DNA of 64,000 bases from the NCBI GenBank assembly GCA_029449245.1, contig JANATF010000006.1, forward strand, positions 1,550,001 to 1,614,000, in the 5' to 3' direction. How positions within the stretch are numbered: the first letter of the stretch is position 1; every line of letters starts with the position of its first letter. Positions 1-12,321 of this stretch are shown here, piece after piece. The translations under genes and the position numbers were made by a program. The stretch comes from Mortierella alpina. Its lineage: Eukaryota > Mortierellomycota > Mortierellomycetes > Mortierellales > Mortierellaceae. The notes below the pieces were generated by a model. The model was not told the DNA's origin, searched no databases, and saw only the letters and a program-made list of their open reading frames with translations.

Positions 1-814
1 TGCACGTCCATCGAATGAGCGATACTTGTGGTCGTGTTACCGTCCATGATAGCATGCATAGGGATCTCCCACATGCCCGGGATCGAGATAGGCTTTTCGC
101 AGATCTTGTTCCAGCAGTCATTTGCAAGACCATGATCGAGCGTGTAAGGCCAGTATGCATCAGTCGGTACAGCGTTTGTGGAGGAGTCGTACAAGAACTT
201 TTCTTGGCTCAAGATCTGGAAGGTGGTTTCAGAGTAGTTGAGGAATGGGGCGCGGAAACCCACGAGTTTGTTGAAGGGGATACCGGCGAAAGCATTGATG
301 GCTTTCCGATTACCATCGATCTCCTCTAGAGTATATTACAGCAAAAAGTGGTATGGTTTATGGCGTAAGTTCTTGGCACATATTCACTTTGGCTCTAGAT
401 GCCGCTACAAGGATTAAATCTCTTACCGAGAGGGGGTGTTGCAATATGGGTCATGGTGTGATCGGCGACCTCGTTTCCTGCTGCATACCACTGCTGGATA
501 AGTGAGTAGTCAGAGTACATGGTCTGGGCAAACCATGTAGCCTTGATGGGGCACCCATTAGGGTTATGGTGAGGTGCCATCATGGCCGCTGCTATTGGAA
601 CTGTTTGTGTCTGGACAGCGTCGTCAAAGGTGAGTGTGATGAACTGAGGCACCTTTGTAGGATCCAGCCCTTTGGGGGGCTTCATGGAAGGACAGATGCA
701 AGCAGGATGAACACATATTGCTGGATCGCATGAAGCAGCGTCGACGGTAGCAAGACCAAGGAAGACCAGAGCAGATGCTGCTGTAGCGGCAAGTGAGAGA
801 GCTGAGTAGCGCAT
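1..814 (-). CDS. Secreted polysaccharide deacetylase (chitin deacetylase family), 3' end cut by window
   Basis: Carbohydrate esterase family 4 (NodB-fold) enzymes remove N-acetyl groups from chitin in the cell wall. Two exons are visible: 814-427 and 325 running off the left edge, with a 101-base GT-AG intron (phase 1). The first ~27 residues form a typical signal peptide (charged start, Ala/Leu core, then VDAASC). The CE4 metal-site motif 1 appears as TFDDA and motif 2 as HTMTH. Exon 2 carries a motif-3-like GFRAPF segment. A Cys-rich stretch before the catalytic domain (CDPAICVHPACICP) is common in fungal secreted members. ATG 814 is chosen because it begins the signal peptide. The family call is firm; chitin as substrate is inferred from the family. 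The C-terminus, including any GPI or Ser/Thr tail, lies outside the window. Confidence 0.85.
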
Positions 815-1670
815 CGTGGAAGTGGGCTGGTGGATAAGAGAGAGCTGTCGATGGTGAAGTGCTTAAACGGGAAGTATAAAAGCGAGGATATCAATAATAT
901 TAGGTGAATGATACTGCCGGGATAAAGAGGAGAAGGATGAGAAAGGACTAGCGAGGCTGAGAACGTAGCAGTTTTTATGTAGGATCTGGATATCAAGCGA
1001 CTTGGCCGGCGCGAAGGTCTTAAAGTACCGAAGGGGGTTAAACGGGGGAGACAAACGCGTTATCCAGCCTGGAACAAAAAAAGAATCAACCGGAAGGAGA
1101 ATAGAAAGGGGGATGCAAACCAAAAGGACCCAAATCCAATTTTACACCTGCGAAGGACGTTAGATATACCAACTGAATACCAAGGAGCCGCAAGAAGGTA
1201 AGGGCCGTCCAAGCAAAGGGCGCCACTGCAGCTGCTAGTATCCGCATGAAGACGATACGTTTGTTCAGGGTGTACGCGCTCTTCAGCAAGGAGAGCCGAG
1301 AGAGAGAACAAAAAGAGAGAGAGAGAGGATGAGAGACGGAAATATGTGTCAAGGGGATCAAAGGGGGCAGGAGAGGAGTGATCTCCTGTCATCCTTTTTT
1401 GCATCCACTTCTGGCTATGGCGCACATTGCAATATGTTCAAGAGAAAACAGGCACTGAAGACCAAAAAAAACAAAAAAGGATGAATTGAATCTGCTGGGT
1501 GCACGCGGTCATAGATCGTGAGAGAGAGACAGAAAGATAAAAGCAAAAAGAGAGTGCGAATGTGAACAAGGAATAGAGAAGAAAGGCAAGCATGGGCTGC
1601 AAGGAAATAGTCTGCCACACAGAAACGCAAGGAGTTGACATAGAAAGTACGAGGAATCTTCCACACTTTC
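815..1670. other. Intergenic, purine-rich on + strand
   Basis: This is the promoter side of the chitin deacetylase. It contains GA/AG-rich runs (around 1290-1340) that leave several overlapping reading frames open on the minus strand. None shows a recognisable domain. I see no gene here. Confidence 0.5.
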
Positions 1671-2009
1671 TTACTTCGGACCCCAGGTAGCCCTCATATA
1701 ATTCTCCTTGTAAAGCTTGATGACACGGCTTCCAGGAGGTGTGGAGACGATAGAAAAAGGAGCGGAAGGTGTCCCACAATTCGAGTCGCTGCTTGTACGA
1801 TACTGAGCATGCTGTGACTCAATGTGGCCATGTGGGATGCCTTGCGTGGAATCCAGTCTAGACAGTCTACATCTCGACTCTCGGGCCGCCACTTTAAGCC
1901 AATGGGCTTTAGGACGTAGTAGCAAGATACCCTTGGTCATGCGAATCATTTCTTTATTCGTAATGGTATTATCGGGGGCAGTGACCTTGATTCTGGTCTC
2001 TTCAGATTT
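1671..2009 (-). other. Open frame in phase with and directly after the YIP1 stop codon
   Basis: After the TAG of the YIP1 homologue (2012-2010) the same frame stays open for about 112 codons, down to a stop at 1671-1673. The peptide ends in RVIKLYKENYMRATWGPK and has a Ser/Thr/Pro-rich middle. No family is recognised. It may be plain 3' UTR, an exon of an undetected minus-strand gene, or a readthrough extension. Confidence 0.25.
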
Positions 2010-3072
<1,063 letters not shown>

Positions 3073-3928
3073 TGTGCAGAGTGCTTGATGCTAGGAATGC
3101 GAGAGTGCGAGATGGCGGCTACAATCCGTTTGACTGCCAAGAATAGAAGGAGCAGAGGATGCAGACTGGTCTTGAGCTGTTCCTTTTTTTTAAAAAGATG
3201 TCCACGCTTGAGGTGCTCCTGCTACGAGTTGCGTCCTTGGTGACGAAGCAGCGTGATGGGGAAATAGGCGTGTTTAGAGAAGGAGAGAGGAAGAGAAGGT
3301 GAGGATGGAGAGAGACACACACACACGAGATGGAGTTGCCACGATCGTCTGCAGCGGCTTAAATCCACGCATTTTACGCTTATTGCCAGGCAATCGAGCC
3401 CCTCCACTTTCATGTGTCTCTCCGCACGCCCGATTCTTTGCAGCACTCTCACACGCCCCTCGCTCAGTCGCTGGGCCTGGGTATTTTGCGTAGTTCGGTT
3501 GCGCGGTTTGCCCTGTTTCTCCTCGGCTCTTCCTCTTCGCCTGACCGTGCATCCAGCATCTCGTTTCCATCCATACCCTGCCGCTCCTCCCTTCCTTCGC
3601 TGCCAATCACCCCTGGAGATCCGTCCAAGGCCAATGACAAGAGTCCACACGATGCAGGACTCACTCCCCTATACCCGGAGAGGAACAGCAGAGCAGGAGA
3701 CCGTTGGACTGATCTGTATGAGGAAAACCATGGCTGCAACTCTGGATGAACAAGCACAACACAAAAGGAAGTATCGCTGTCTTCTCAGTCTTAACCACCA
3801 ACCGTTCCTACCGTCCTTTCTCTTGCTTGTTAGTGGTCACTCCCCCAGCCTCGACAGCCAGCAAGCAGATCAGCACACCGCAGCCTGCGCATTTCCATGT
3901 TGCTCACTCTAAAGTCGTCTCGTCTGCA
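3073..3928. promoter_or_regulatory. Divergent promoter region between YIP1 and FAD synthase
   Basis: About 850 bases lie between two divergent starts. The plus strand is pyrimidine-rich around 3400-3620 and 3790-3900, as often seen upstream of fungal starts. Frames stay open over parts of it, so the FAD synthase N-terminus could extend further upstream (in-frame ATG at 3746). No specific operator is recognised. Confidence 0.4.
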
Positions 3929-5762
3929 ATGGACATCACCCGCACAGCTGCCAGGTTCTCTCGGGACCACTCACTAGTCTTTGTGGTCCTACTTGGCAGT
4001 GCTGACTCGGAAGGCACTGCTCTCTCTCACCAAGAGCTGGTTCTTGGAGCGATTGCGGACGCCTTTGGTCAGGAACTATGGGACGCCGCACAGAGCAGCG
4101 CAGTCCATTGCCCCAACGACGACTCACCTCGTTCACTGACAGCCCACGGCAGCTATTCCGCACCGGGAAACATCTCAGGCGGATCTGTGTCTGACCAGAA
4201 TAAGCAGCTTTTCGTCGGCCGTACACCTTGCAAAGGCGAGACGCATCATATCCGGGTGCCCGGGAAGCGGCTTCTTCAGCCGGTGGTCTCGGTTCACAAT
4301 GTCCACACTCTGATCGAGCCCGTCCATGACTATACCCAAACCAGCTCTGCGACTGCTTCGTCAAAAGCAATTGGAAGCGACGTTACGACATCGTCAACGG
4401 CTCTACAGGCGATAACAGATAGCGACCCGATTTCCTCTGTGTTGGATGCTCTCTACTTAAGCCGGCCCTCCTTCGTGTCTCCCATCGACGGTTTCCAGGT
4501 GATGAGGGACGTGTATCACCTGGTTGAGCTGGCCAACGAACACGACAACTTTCAGTCTGACAAAGGGCCGTCAGGCGCAATCGCATACGACGCAACGCTC
4601 TTGAGCGCGGACTCTAAATTAATGCGCGAGCGAGATCAGGAATGCTGGAAGAGCGTGCGACATGCTGTAGAAGTGATCGAGGCCGCACTGACGCGCTACG
4701 GGTAATTGCATTCGCTCTAAAATCTTTTCATGGTCAGCGCCTTTCCCACGCACTTCTAACAGTTAATGTTCTCTATTATCGCAACGCCATGTAGACCTCA
4801 TGAAATCTCCCTTTCCTTCAACGGAGGCAAGGATTGCACCGTTATTCTTCACCTTTACATAGCGGTTCTTTATAAGCTGCACGGATCAGATATGGATGCA
4901 ACACTTGCTACATTATCTTTGCCAGACAATCCTCATCAACAACAACAACAGCGTCACCATCCTCAGCGCTATCCCATCCCTTCAATCTATGTCACTGACG
5001 AGAAACCATTCGGTCAGGTTGAACGCTTTGTCGACGATGAGATTGAACGGTACAATCTGGACCTTGTCAGGATACCTGGGCCAATGAAGAAAGCATTGTT
5101 TGATTATCATGGACTGAAGAACGGTTCTATCAAAGCCATTATGGTCGGAACTCGTCGTGATGATCCGCATGGAGGTATGTCGGCCAGGTAGATATCCACT
5201 GTAACGTAGCTCCTACAGTGACAATACAGGACTGACACCTCGAATTTCTTCTTGCTTTTAAAAAATAGGGCCACTGAAGCCATTCACACCCTGCGACCCA
5301 TCCTGGCCTCCACTCATGCGCATTCATCCTATCCTGGACTGGACTTATCACGACATCTGGACATTTCTGAGAGCGATCAACGTTCCTTACTGCGGACTAT
5401 ACGACCTCGGATACACGTCGCTTGGAGGAAGAGATGACACTTTCCCCAACCCAGAATTGCGTCGCCTCAGCATCGGACCGTTTTTTGACAGTGAAGCAGT
5501 AAAGCAGTGGAAGGATAATGGACCGGGTGTACTTGGAGCAGAGAGCACGGATGGTGTTCGCGATCAAGTTGCTCGAATTGTCGGAGCGTCACGGACTTGC
5601 GATGGAGACGCGAAAGAAAACGATGATAAAAGAGAGGCGCGTCTCCTGAAGCAGCTGCATGAGGTGGACAAGACCCTCGACCGTCTGGAAGAGGACTTTT
5701 TGTTTAGACCAGCATGGAAATTGGCGGGAGGCGAGAGTGAGCGCTGCGGAAGGGCGAAATAG
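3929..5762 (+). CDS. FAD1: FAD synthase (FMN adenylyltransferase, PAPS-reductase fold)
   Basis: Transfers AMP from ATP to FMN to make FAD, the cofactor of several enzymes encoded nearby. Exons are 3929-4701, 4795-5174 and 5269-5762 (548 residues). Introns of 93 and 94 bases rejoin the frame cleanly (Y-G|P-H-E and H-G|G-P-L-K-P). The PP-loop motif SFNGGKDC lies near residues 265-272, GTRRDDPHG near 376-384, and [20 protein letters not shown] with the [10 protein letters not shown] block follows, as in yeast Fad1. The N-terminal ~230 residues, rich in Ser/Thr, do not resemble the molybdopterin-binding domain of human FLAD1 and are unassigned. ATG 3929 is preferred over the in-frame ATG 3746 because the sequence between them reads like a pyrimidine-rich leader; this is uncertain. 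A CAA run encodes poly-Gln near 4938. Confidence 0.9.
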
Positions 5763-8532
5763 ATTGCGATGGCCAAAAAAAAAATCATAAAAGAGTCGCT
5801 GAAATTTAAACTCATAAACCGCGCCCTGTGCTCACTAGCATTTCGCCTCCCAATAAGCATCCTTTCTCTCCTCTCATCTTCTTCCTTGCCTTTTCTCACT
5901 TCTCCTTCTGTCGCTCTGCTATATAGTATCCTAGCTATGTATTAGTATAACACCGTCGACCGATTCGTGAGCCAGTCGCCGTATCCTCTCCAGCTTTTCC
6001 TTTGAGACTTGAACGGCATAGAATGATTTGCTCGTCCTGCGCGTGTGTCTTTGCCCATTCTTGCCGAGTTGCCCGGACTCCCCCGAAGGACATGAAACTC
6101 ACTCGCCTTCTTTTCCATTTCTCTCGTAACGCCATTTTCGTAACCATTCCCTGTTGAATGACACTGTCCCATTGCATAAACGAGGGATAACTGAAATCGT
6201 ACGGAGTCGTATAAGACGCGTTGTCGTTGCTAAGCCTTAGTGGCCGTCTTTGAGGGCAGCATTTATTGCCGATCTCCACGTGGCGAATTCAGTTCTTTGC
6301 TGAGATTGACCACATCGCGTGAATAGAAGCATGTCTTCTTGATCTCCCCGGCTTTAGTGGAGAACGGACAAGGGCAATATGGTAATATCGGCAGACTTCA
6401 TAGTAATATCTTCACACTCAACTCATGACGATGAAGTCTTATGAAGAGTTGCACCTATACACACAGTAGGATCTAACCGTTAGAACTGGTGTAGAGGGCT
6501 TTTTTTTTAGACTAAAGGTACTACTGTATCTACTTGCTCCATGCCAAAGGATTCTACGCTTTGTATTATCATCCTGTAACAAGGACGGGGGGGGGGGGGT
6601 AGCCTTTGGTAGCCGAATCGCTTCCAAGTGCGGTTCCAAATGCGGTTCCAAATGCGCCTCCTGATATGTCGATTGCTGTCGTCGATTGCACTATCTAGTC
6701 GCCGTGGCCTGAATCACTGGTGTTTCGTCGAAGATTTCAGTCCTTTTAGTGGATGTAGTGTTCATTATGGTCTCGGGTGCACAACAGCGACCTCGGTATT
6801 GACAGACACGATTGATTTGCCTGAAATAAGTTCAAAGCCTCTTTACAGCATGTTTGCAAGGCGACCTCGAGGCATTCCTTTGGTGCTCTGTTCTACCTGG
6901 ACTTGGGGTGCTTTTTCCTCAAGAAGTTGAGCAGTAGTACCTACTACACCAACTAACCATTAGGTTTTTTTTATCACTGCATCTCAATAAACAATCCAGG
7001 TCATAATCCCAAGCACCTACCGCCGTTCAAATTTGCTCCACGAGCCGATGTCTTTTTCTTGCACCCTACTCGTGTAGGACTCACAGGGCCTTGATCGATG
7101 TATAATACACATTACATCCCACCTTGCATCGACGAACCGTTGTATACGGCTTACCCTTGGCTATTACTTATACATATCCCACCTTGGGGTGAGACCACGA
7201 TGGCCTATATGGACTGCATGAAGGTGTGCAACTAGTCCTTGGGCATTTGGCGCTGGTGAAACATTCGTGTACTCCGAGTACAGAGTAGTAGCTTATCGAT
7301 CTCACCCGCATGACGAACCGCCTCTCGAGCTGACTATGCTTGCTTTGCAGACCAGTATGAGTGAGTCCAAGACCGATGTCCCCGACAGCCTGTACAACGG
7401 CTAGCAACCCCGGTTTTTTTGGCGCCTTTCTTGGCATCCCATGCTTGTTGGATAGGCTCAAGCACCATGGGTTTATGCCATATGGGATAGAGAAAGCATG
7501 CATTGCATATGCGATGGTTTTCTGAAGTGGGAAGCCGCACCACCTGCCTGGGTATACGACACCACAAGCAGGAGGATTTGGTTGAGTTCCATGTTTATTG
7601 AAGGTTAAACTAGGGCCTTGTCGCGCTTAGGATGGTACAAACATCGCACCTGGATTTCTTAGGCTACCGTGAGCGGAAAAAAAAAAAAAAAAAAGGTAGC
7701 GTATGTCAGAAGGTGCTTTGGAGTGGCAAAGGGAGAAATGCATCCTTTAGAAGAGGATAGGGGACACACTTACGCAGTTGGAACACGGTTTCTTGAAAGT
7801 CGATTGCCGAGCATACAAATGCATAATACGGCGTTGGTGTATGTAGCGCTCGTTTATCTGTATTTTAATATGGCTCATGCGAGCGTGGAGGGGGGGGGGG
7901 TGAAAAGTCGCACGGTTGTAGGCGACTTGTGTTCTATTGCAGGCCGGTCAGGGGGGAGAGAGGTTGTAAGGGATCTGGGGACACGTTGCTGCGGCCGATA
8001 CTCTTGGCAGTGCTTAAGAAACGGGATGCAGCTATCTATATAATATGGCTGGTACTGCTGAGGAGGCAAGTCCCCCCAGCGCACCTTTCGGTGGGCCGGA
8101 AGTGAGCCGGGGGGATCAGTGTAGGCTGGTGGTGATTGAGTCTATGGAATTGCCGACGTGGGGTGGGCAAGCCATGATTTATATGAACAACAGTTGATGC
8201 AATGACCCCTGGACAAAGCCTTCCAATGCTCACGAGCCTTATCTTGCTTGCATCACAATTGGTTGGGAGGTGAGAGGCCGATCTATGCTGTAGGCGTCAA
8301 AATTATGCCTTTTCCTTCCATCAGGGGTGGGGCATGGACCTTTGCTTTGCTTTGCTTTGCTTTGACTTGCCCAATCTCTGCTTTTTCATTGCGCTTCTCA
8401 GCGGCCTGGGTACTCCACACAGAGAGTAGCCGTGTTCTGCTCATGCCCTGGTGGGAAATTCGATTGGCATCGATAATTTATATGATGTATTGTTTCTACC
8501 TTCAGCTAACATAGCAGACGCCGAATTCTCGC
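5763..8532. other. Gene-poor region with homopolymer runs
   Basis: No convincing gene in about 2.8 kb. Features seen are a G13 run (6587-6599), an A18 run (7677-7694) flanked by short inverted GGCTACC/GGTAGC, a G11 run (7890-7900) and a TTTGC microsatellite (8341-8364). A weak inverted similarity links 6470-6560 with 6875-6975 (CAGTAGTACC and CTACACCA pieces), too degraded to call an element. Part of it is 3' UTR of FAD synthase and PP2C, which converge here. Confidence 0.5.
8341..8364. repeat. TTTGC pentanucleotide microsatellite
   Basis: Nearly five perfect copies of TTTGC, lying about 170 bases beyond the PP2C stop codon. Confidence 0.9.
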
Positions 8533-10837
8533 TTATACAATCTCTATGAACCCGTCGCTGTCCTGAGCATTCGACAACGCAATCTTGGTATCTTGTTGTC
8601 CAAAGAAAATGACCGTGACTAGAGAAGGGGATGTGATTGCCAGCATTAGCAATAGAAAGATGGTGACACCACATCTGGTGTTTGGAAGAATATAGGCAAA
8701 TAAAAACCACCACTTACTGGTAATGTCATCTCGATAGACGCGACTCATGGGCGACGGGATCGAAAGTGTCGCCGCTAGCTTATCATCATCTCCGCCGCCC
8801 AAAGCGTTCCTGACCAAATGTGTCGAGGCATTGGACGGATCCTTGAACGTAAACTGTCTAATCTGACTGGCGGGTCCTTTGGGAGGCAAATTGGCCGGTG
8901 TCAACTCTTCCTCCTCCTCATTCTGATCCTCCTTCTTGCCTGTCACCACTCCCTTGATTGCTTTGACCTTGTCCTTGATCGACTTCAACTCGTCACGGTC
9001 CAGAACCATCTTTTCCTGACCAGTCTTGCCATCCAAAAGGTCACCGACAAGCTGAATCACTTCATCCGAAGTCAGTTTATCCCACAATCCATCCGTGGCC
9101 ATGACCAAGAAACGGTCCTCAGTCCGAATCTTGTGGTGCTTGACAACAGGCTTGGCAGTGACATAAGGAGGCGTCAAGTAGTTGCGATGGGGTTGGCGGT
9201 AAGTTGGGAACAGCTGAAATACACGCTCCTGAACTTCTTTGGACCACTTGTAGCGCGCGTCTCCGAAAGCTCTCGTCGGTTCTACAAATTCATAAATAGT
9301 CCGTTTTGTTTAGTCCATGAGCCATAAACCGGCTCATACCTGGTACAGTGTGGGCAAAGCTGATATTCTTACCCAAACCGCCAAGAACGCGTCCGCGCAT
9401 TACAACCGTATTCTCCTCTCCAGGATGCTCCTCTTGCAATCTTCGAACTTCCCATCGATTCCTGCCAGTCTGATCGAACGACAAGGGCACTGCTTTCCAA
9501 GTGTGACCTCCATTGTTCGTCGCCGAGGGTTCACGAACACCCAGAACTGCCCTTGAATCACCCGTGCAGGCGACATACAGGTCCTTCCCCTTTGTGTCGA
9601 CATACGCCAAAAGTGCACATGAGCCAGAGATGGCTGGGAGGAGACTTGAGCAAGCCAATGGTCTAGACGGGAACTCGAGCACTTTCTGCACAGTTTCGTT
9701 CACAATCTTGTCGTCCAGCTTCAAGAAACCATTCTCGATTGCCTCCATGACCGCCATAACATCATGTGCGTCTTTGACTTGTTCCAGCTCTGTAGCCACC
9801 GTCGGTGCCAGCTCCTGCGCAACCTTTTGACTACAGCACCAGCCTCCGTGGCCATCAAAGACTCCAAAAAAGATCTTTTCGACTGATCCATCCTTGCCTC
9901 GGATGACATGGCGAGATAGATCATCCTCGATGGGATTGTTGGACGCCACCTGGTTGATGCAGTATCCGAGGATGAGATCCTGGCGTTCCTTGTCCTTGCG
10001 AGCCTCCTGCTCCTTTGTCAGAACCCGGAACGATCTTTCGTTCTGCGCTAGCCGTTGCTCCACTTGCTCCGGTGTCAGCATCTTCAGCTGCTTCTCAAAC
10101 CTTGAATAGGAGAACGGAGAGTCTGCGGGATTCGGGGAGAAGGATCGGGCCGAAGGATCGGTGATAGGCGACGGTGCGGACGACGAGGTCTGGGTAAGTG
10201 AGTTCTGAGTCAGCAGGGCCCTTGCTTTAGACAACTCTTCCTGAAGCTGAACCCAGAGATCGGTCCAAGTGACGGGCTGGTGGGAGGATTTATTGGCTGG
10301 GTCGAAGTAGCCGAGTGCACCTGCAGCCAAGAGTCCGCCCAAAATGAATACCAACCCAGGGGTTCGTCGATGAGGCGACGGCCAGGGGCTGAATCCTGAG
10401 GGCGATTGGTGACGATGATTCTGCTCGTGGCTAAGGTGTCCGTGTCGGTCTCCTCGCTGGGGCTGCCTATGTTTGCTGATGGGCGAGATGCGACTGATGC
10501 CGGGCTGGGCGATGGATGGAGCCGAGGAATGCAGAGCCTCTGGGATTGGTGGCAACACCTCCTGCTGCGTGCGCTTGGGACGGGCGATGGTCTGGGTGGG
10601 TCGGGCCCGAGTGCGTGCGGCAGCGGAGGTGGAGAAGGAGCGAGGATGGGAATGGAGATGTAGATGTAGATGAGGATGGGGATGGAGATGGCGATGGAGT
10701 CGGAGGAGACTGCTTGCTCGCGTGCCTGCTGCTGCTGCAAATGCTGCTGCTGTTGCTGCTGTTGCTGTTGCTGCCGTTGGTGTGCCGTGCCTGGCACTGG
10801 CAGTCGTCGCCTGGAGAGCCGAGAGCCAAAGCGACAT
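8533..10837 (-). CDS. Mitochondrial PP2C phosphatase (Ptc5 / pyruvate dehydrogenase phosphatase type)
   Basis: PPM-family Ser/Thr phosphatase. The Ptc5/PDP branch dephosphorylates the E1 subunit of pyruvate dehydrogenase in mitochondria. Exons are 10837-9373, 9281-8718 and 8618-8533 (704 residues). The Ala/Arg-rich N-terminus looks like a mitochondrial presequence, and a single membrane helix (GLVFILGGLLAAGALGYF) lies near 158-175, as in yeast Ptc5. Metal-site motifs are FFGVFDGHGG (~322-331), YVACTGDSRAVLG, GLEPTRAFGDARYKW (rebuilt across intron 1), VMATDGLWD (~545) and DDITITVIFF at the end. NPIEDD and RGRVLGGLEPTRAFGD mark the PDP-like branch. CAG/GCT-type repeats encode Ala and His runs in the N-terminus. 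Intron 2 (8717-8619) is 99 bases with no in-frame stop. Substrate is inferred from the branch. Confidence 0.9.
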
Positions 10838-12321
10838 TGTGTCTGCTGCTGCTACTGCTGCTTCAAGGCTCAGAGATCAATCGTCGAAGCACTCCGTCAC
10901 TGTCAGCAAGGGAAGGGCCGTTGCGTAAGGGCGGAAAGCGAAGAGGGCTGGAGGGGGGTCGAGGGAGGAGGAAGGGGCCGCCGCGCTGCTTCTCGTTCGC
11001 TCGTCCGCTCTCTGTCGTTTTGTGGCTCTGGACGATCAGCGCAAGCACGGCCAGCCACCGTCTCCTCGGCACAGACCCAAAAACACCGTCTCCCTCCCCT
11101 CAACCTTGTTCATCCCCGACCGCAAAAGTCGATCCAGCGGCCTGACCGCGCCAGATAGAATCCACCGCTCAACAACAACAGGCACTCCTCCATCCGTGCA
11201 AGGGAAAAGCGGGTATGTGAACTACACCGTACTGTTCTCTACAGAGATCACAGTGTGAGGAGAGAGTAAAAGGGAAAACACACCTGCAGCTGGAGCAAAT
11301 GTCTACAGGAAACGCCATGCTTGGGATACCAAAGTGCCTCGGCAACGCTGCAGTCTCGCCGAGGACAGCTTGGATAGTCCAGACACGGTCCAGTCATGGC
11401 TTGAACCGGGAACCAGCATCAGCAGGCCATGCTTGTCAAGCAGTTCTTCCCATCCTGATGATTATGATCGTGTGATGGTGTGATCAAGGGAACCTATCGC
11501 ACACAATGCGTTCTTCCTATTCCTCAAACGTGCAATGTACGCGTCCACAATGTAGAGCGCTCCTAAGCGCTTATTAAAGTAGAGCGCTAAAGCGGAGCAC
11601 CTTGCGATAACGATCGGCAAGGAGGACACAGGAGTGAGGTCCCGTAGACGAGGGCACGGCTGGCGTTAAGGCACCGTACCTATACCGTACCTATCGATGG
11701 TAGAGCACCGAACCAGCAAGGTCTGCACCTATTGCCATCTACCTAAGCGATCAAGACCGCTCGTGCACATAAACTGATCAAGAGTGTCAAGAACCATTGT
11801 TGTTTTTGGAGTGCCAGCCAACATATTGCTCAAGGGAACCAAATGGCGGAGCTAATATCTCTTCAATGCGAAATACAACACCAAAGCTCGAAAAGCTTGC
11901 ACGCTTCACTAGCGAACTTAATAGTATAGTCCGGTTCAAGCGCGATGCAAGGGCGGCTCCTCCTTCCAGAGATTCACAGGTGAACTCTCCAGCGTAATTT
12001 GCCAAAAGTTGCGAAAGGCTTTACACCCAAACCAACACTTTCAATTTTTCTCTTGCTAACTTTTAATGTAGTTGAAAAGCATCAAGAGTTCAAAAAGTCT
12101 ATGCTGTCGTAACTGGATATGATGGAGGATGCGGAACTGGAAAAAAAGAATAATAAACGAACGAAAAGCAAGATATTGTACAATACGATCGGCATCCTTG
12201 CTAGATGATGATGCTGCGGCCGCTGGCCGTCAGATGCCTGAGTTGAAAGGTGTTACATACCAGAGAAAGGGAGACCGTATCCGTCCTCTCTTCCGTCGAG
12301 TACGGTCCAACTCTCTGGACC
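10838..12321. other. Intergenic: PP2C promoter and CTP synthase 3' side
   Basis: About 1.5 kb. CTG-rich sequence continues from the PP2C N-terminus to about 10,870. A short direct repeat of ACCGTACCTAT sits near 11,670-11,695. No coding region, tRNA or element is recognised. Confidence 0.45.

Noticed and set aside
5269-5762. FAD synthase as a plain PAPS reductase
   Set aside because: The GTRRDDPHG and [12 protein letters not shown] motifs and the absence of the PAPS reductase C-terminal Cys motif identify it as FAD synthase.
6470-6975. Inverted-repeat transposon (MITE-like) ends
   Set aside because: Only scattered 8-12 base matches are found between the arms; no clear terminal repeat or target-site duplication.
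10516-11158. Poly-Cys and poly-Leu plus-strand frames
   Set aside because: They are antisense readings of the CTG/GCT-rich repeats encoding the Ala/His-rich N-terminus of the PP2C protein and its leader.
11921-11960. Possible tRNA (GGTTCAAGC B-box-like string)
   Set aside because: No matching A-box, acceptor stem or anticodon arm could be folded around it.
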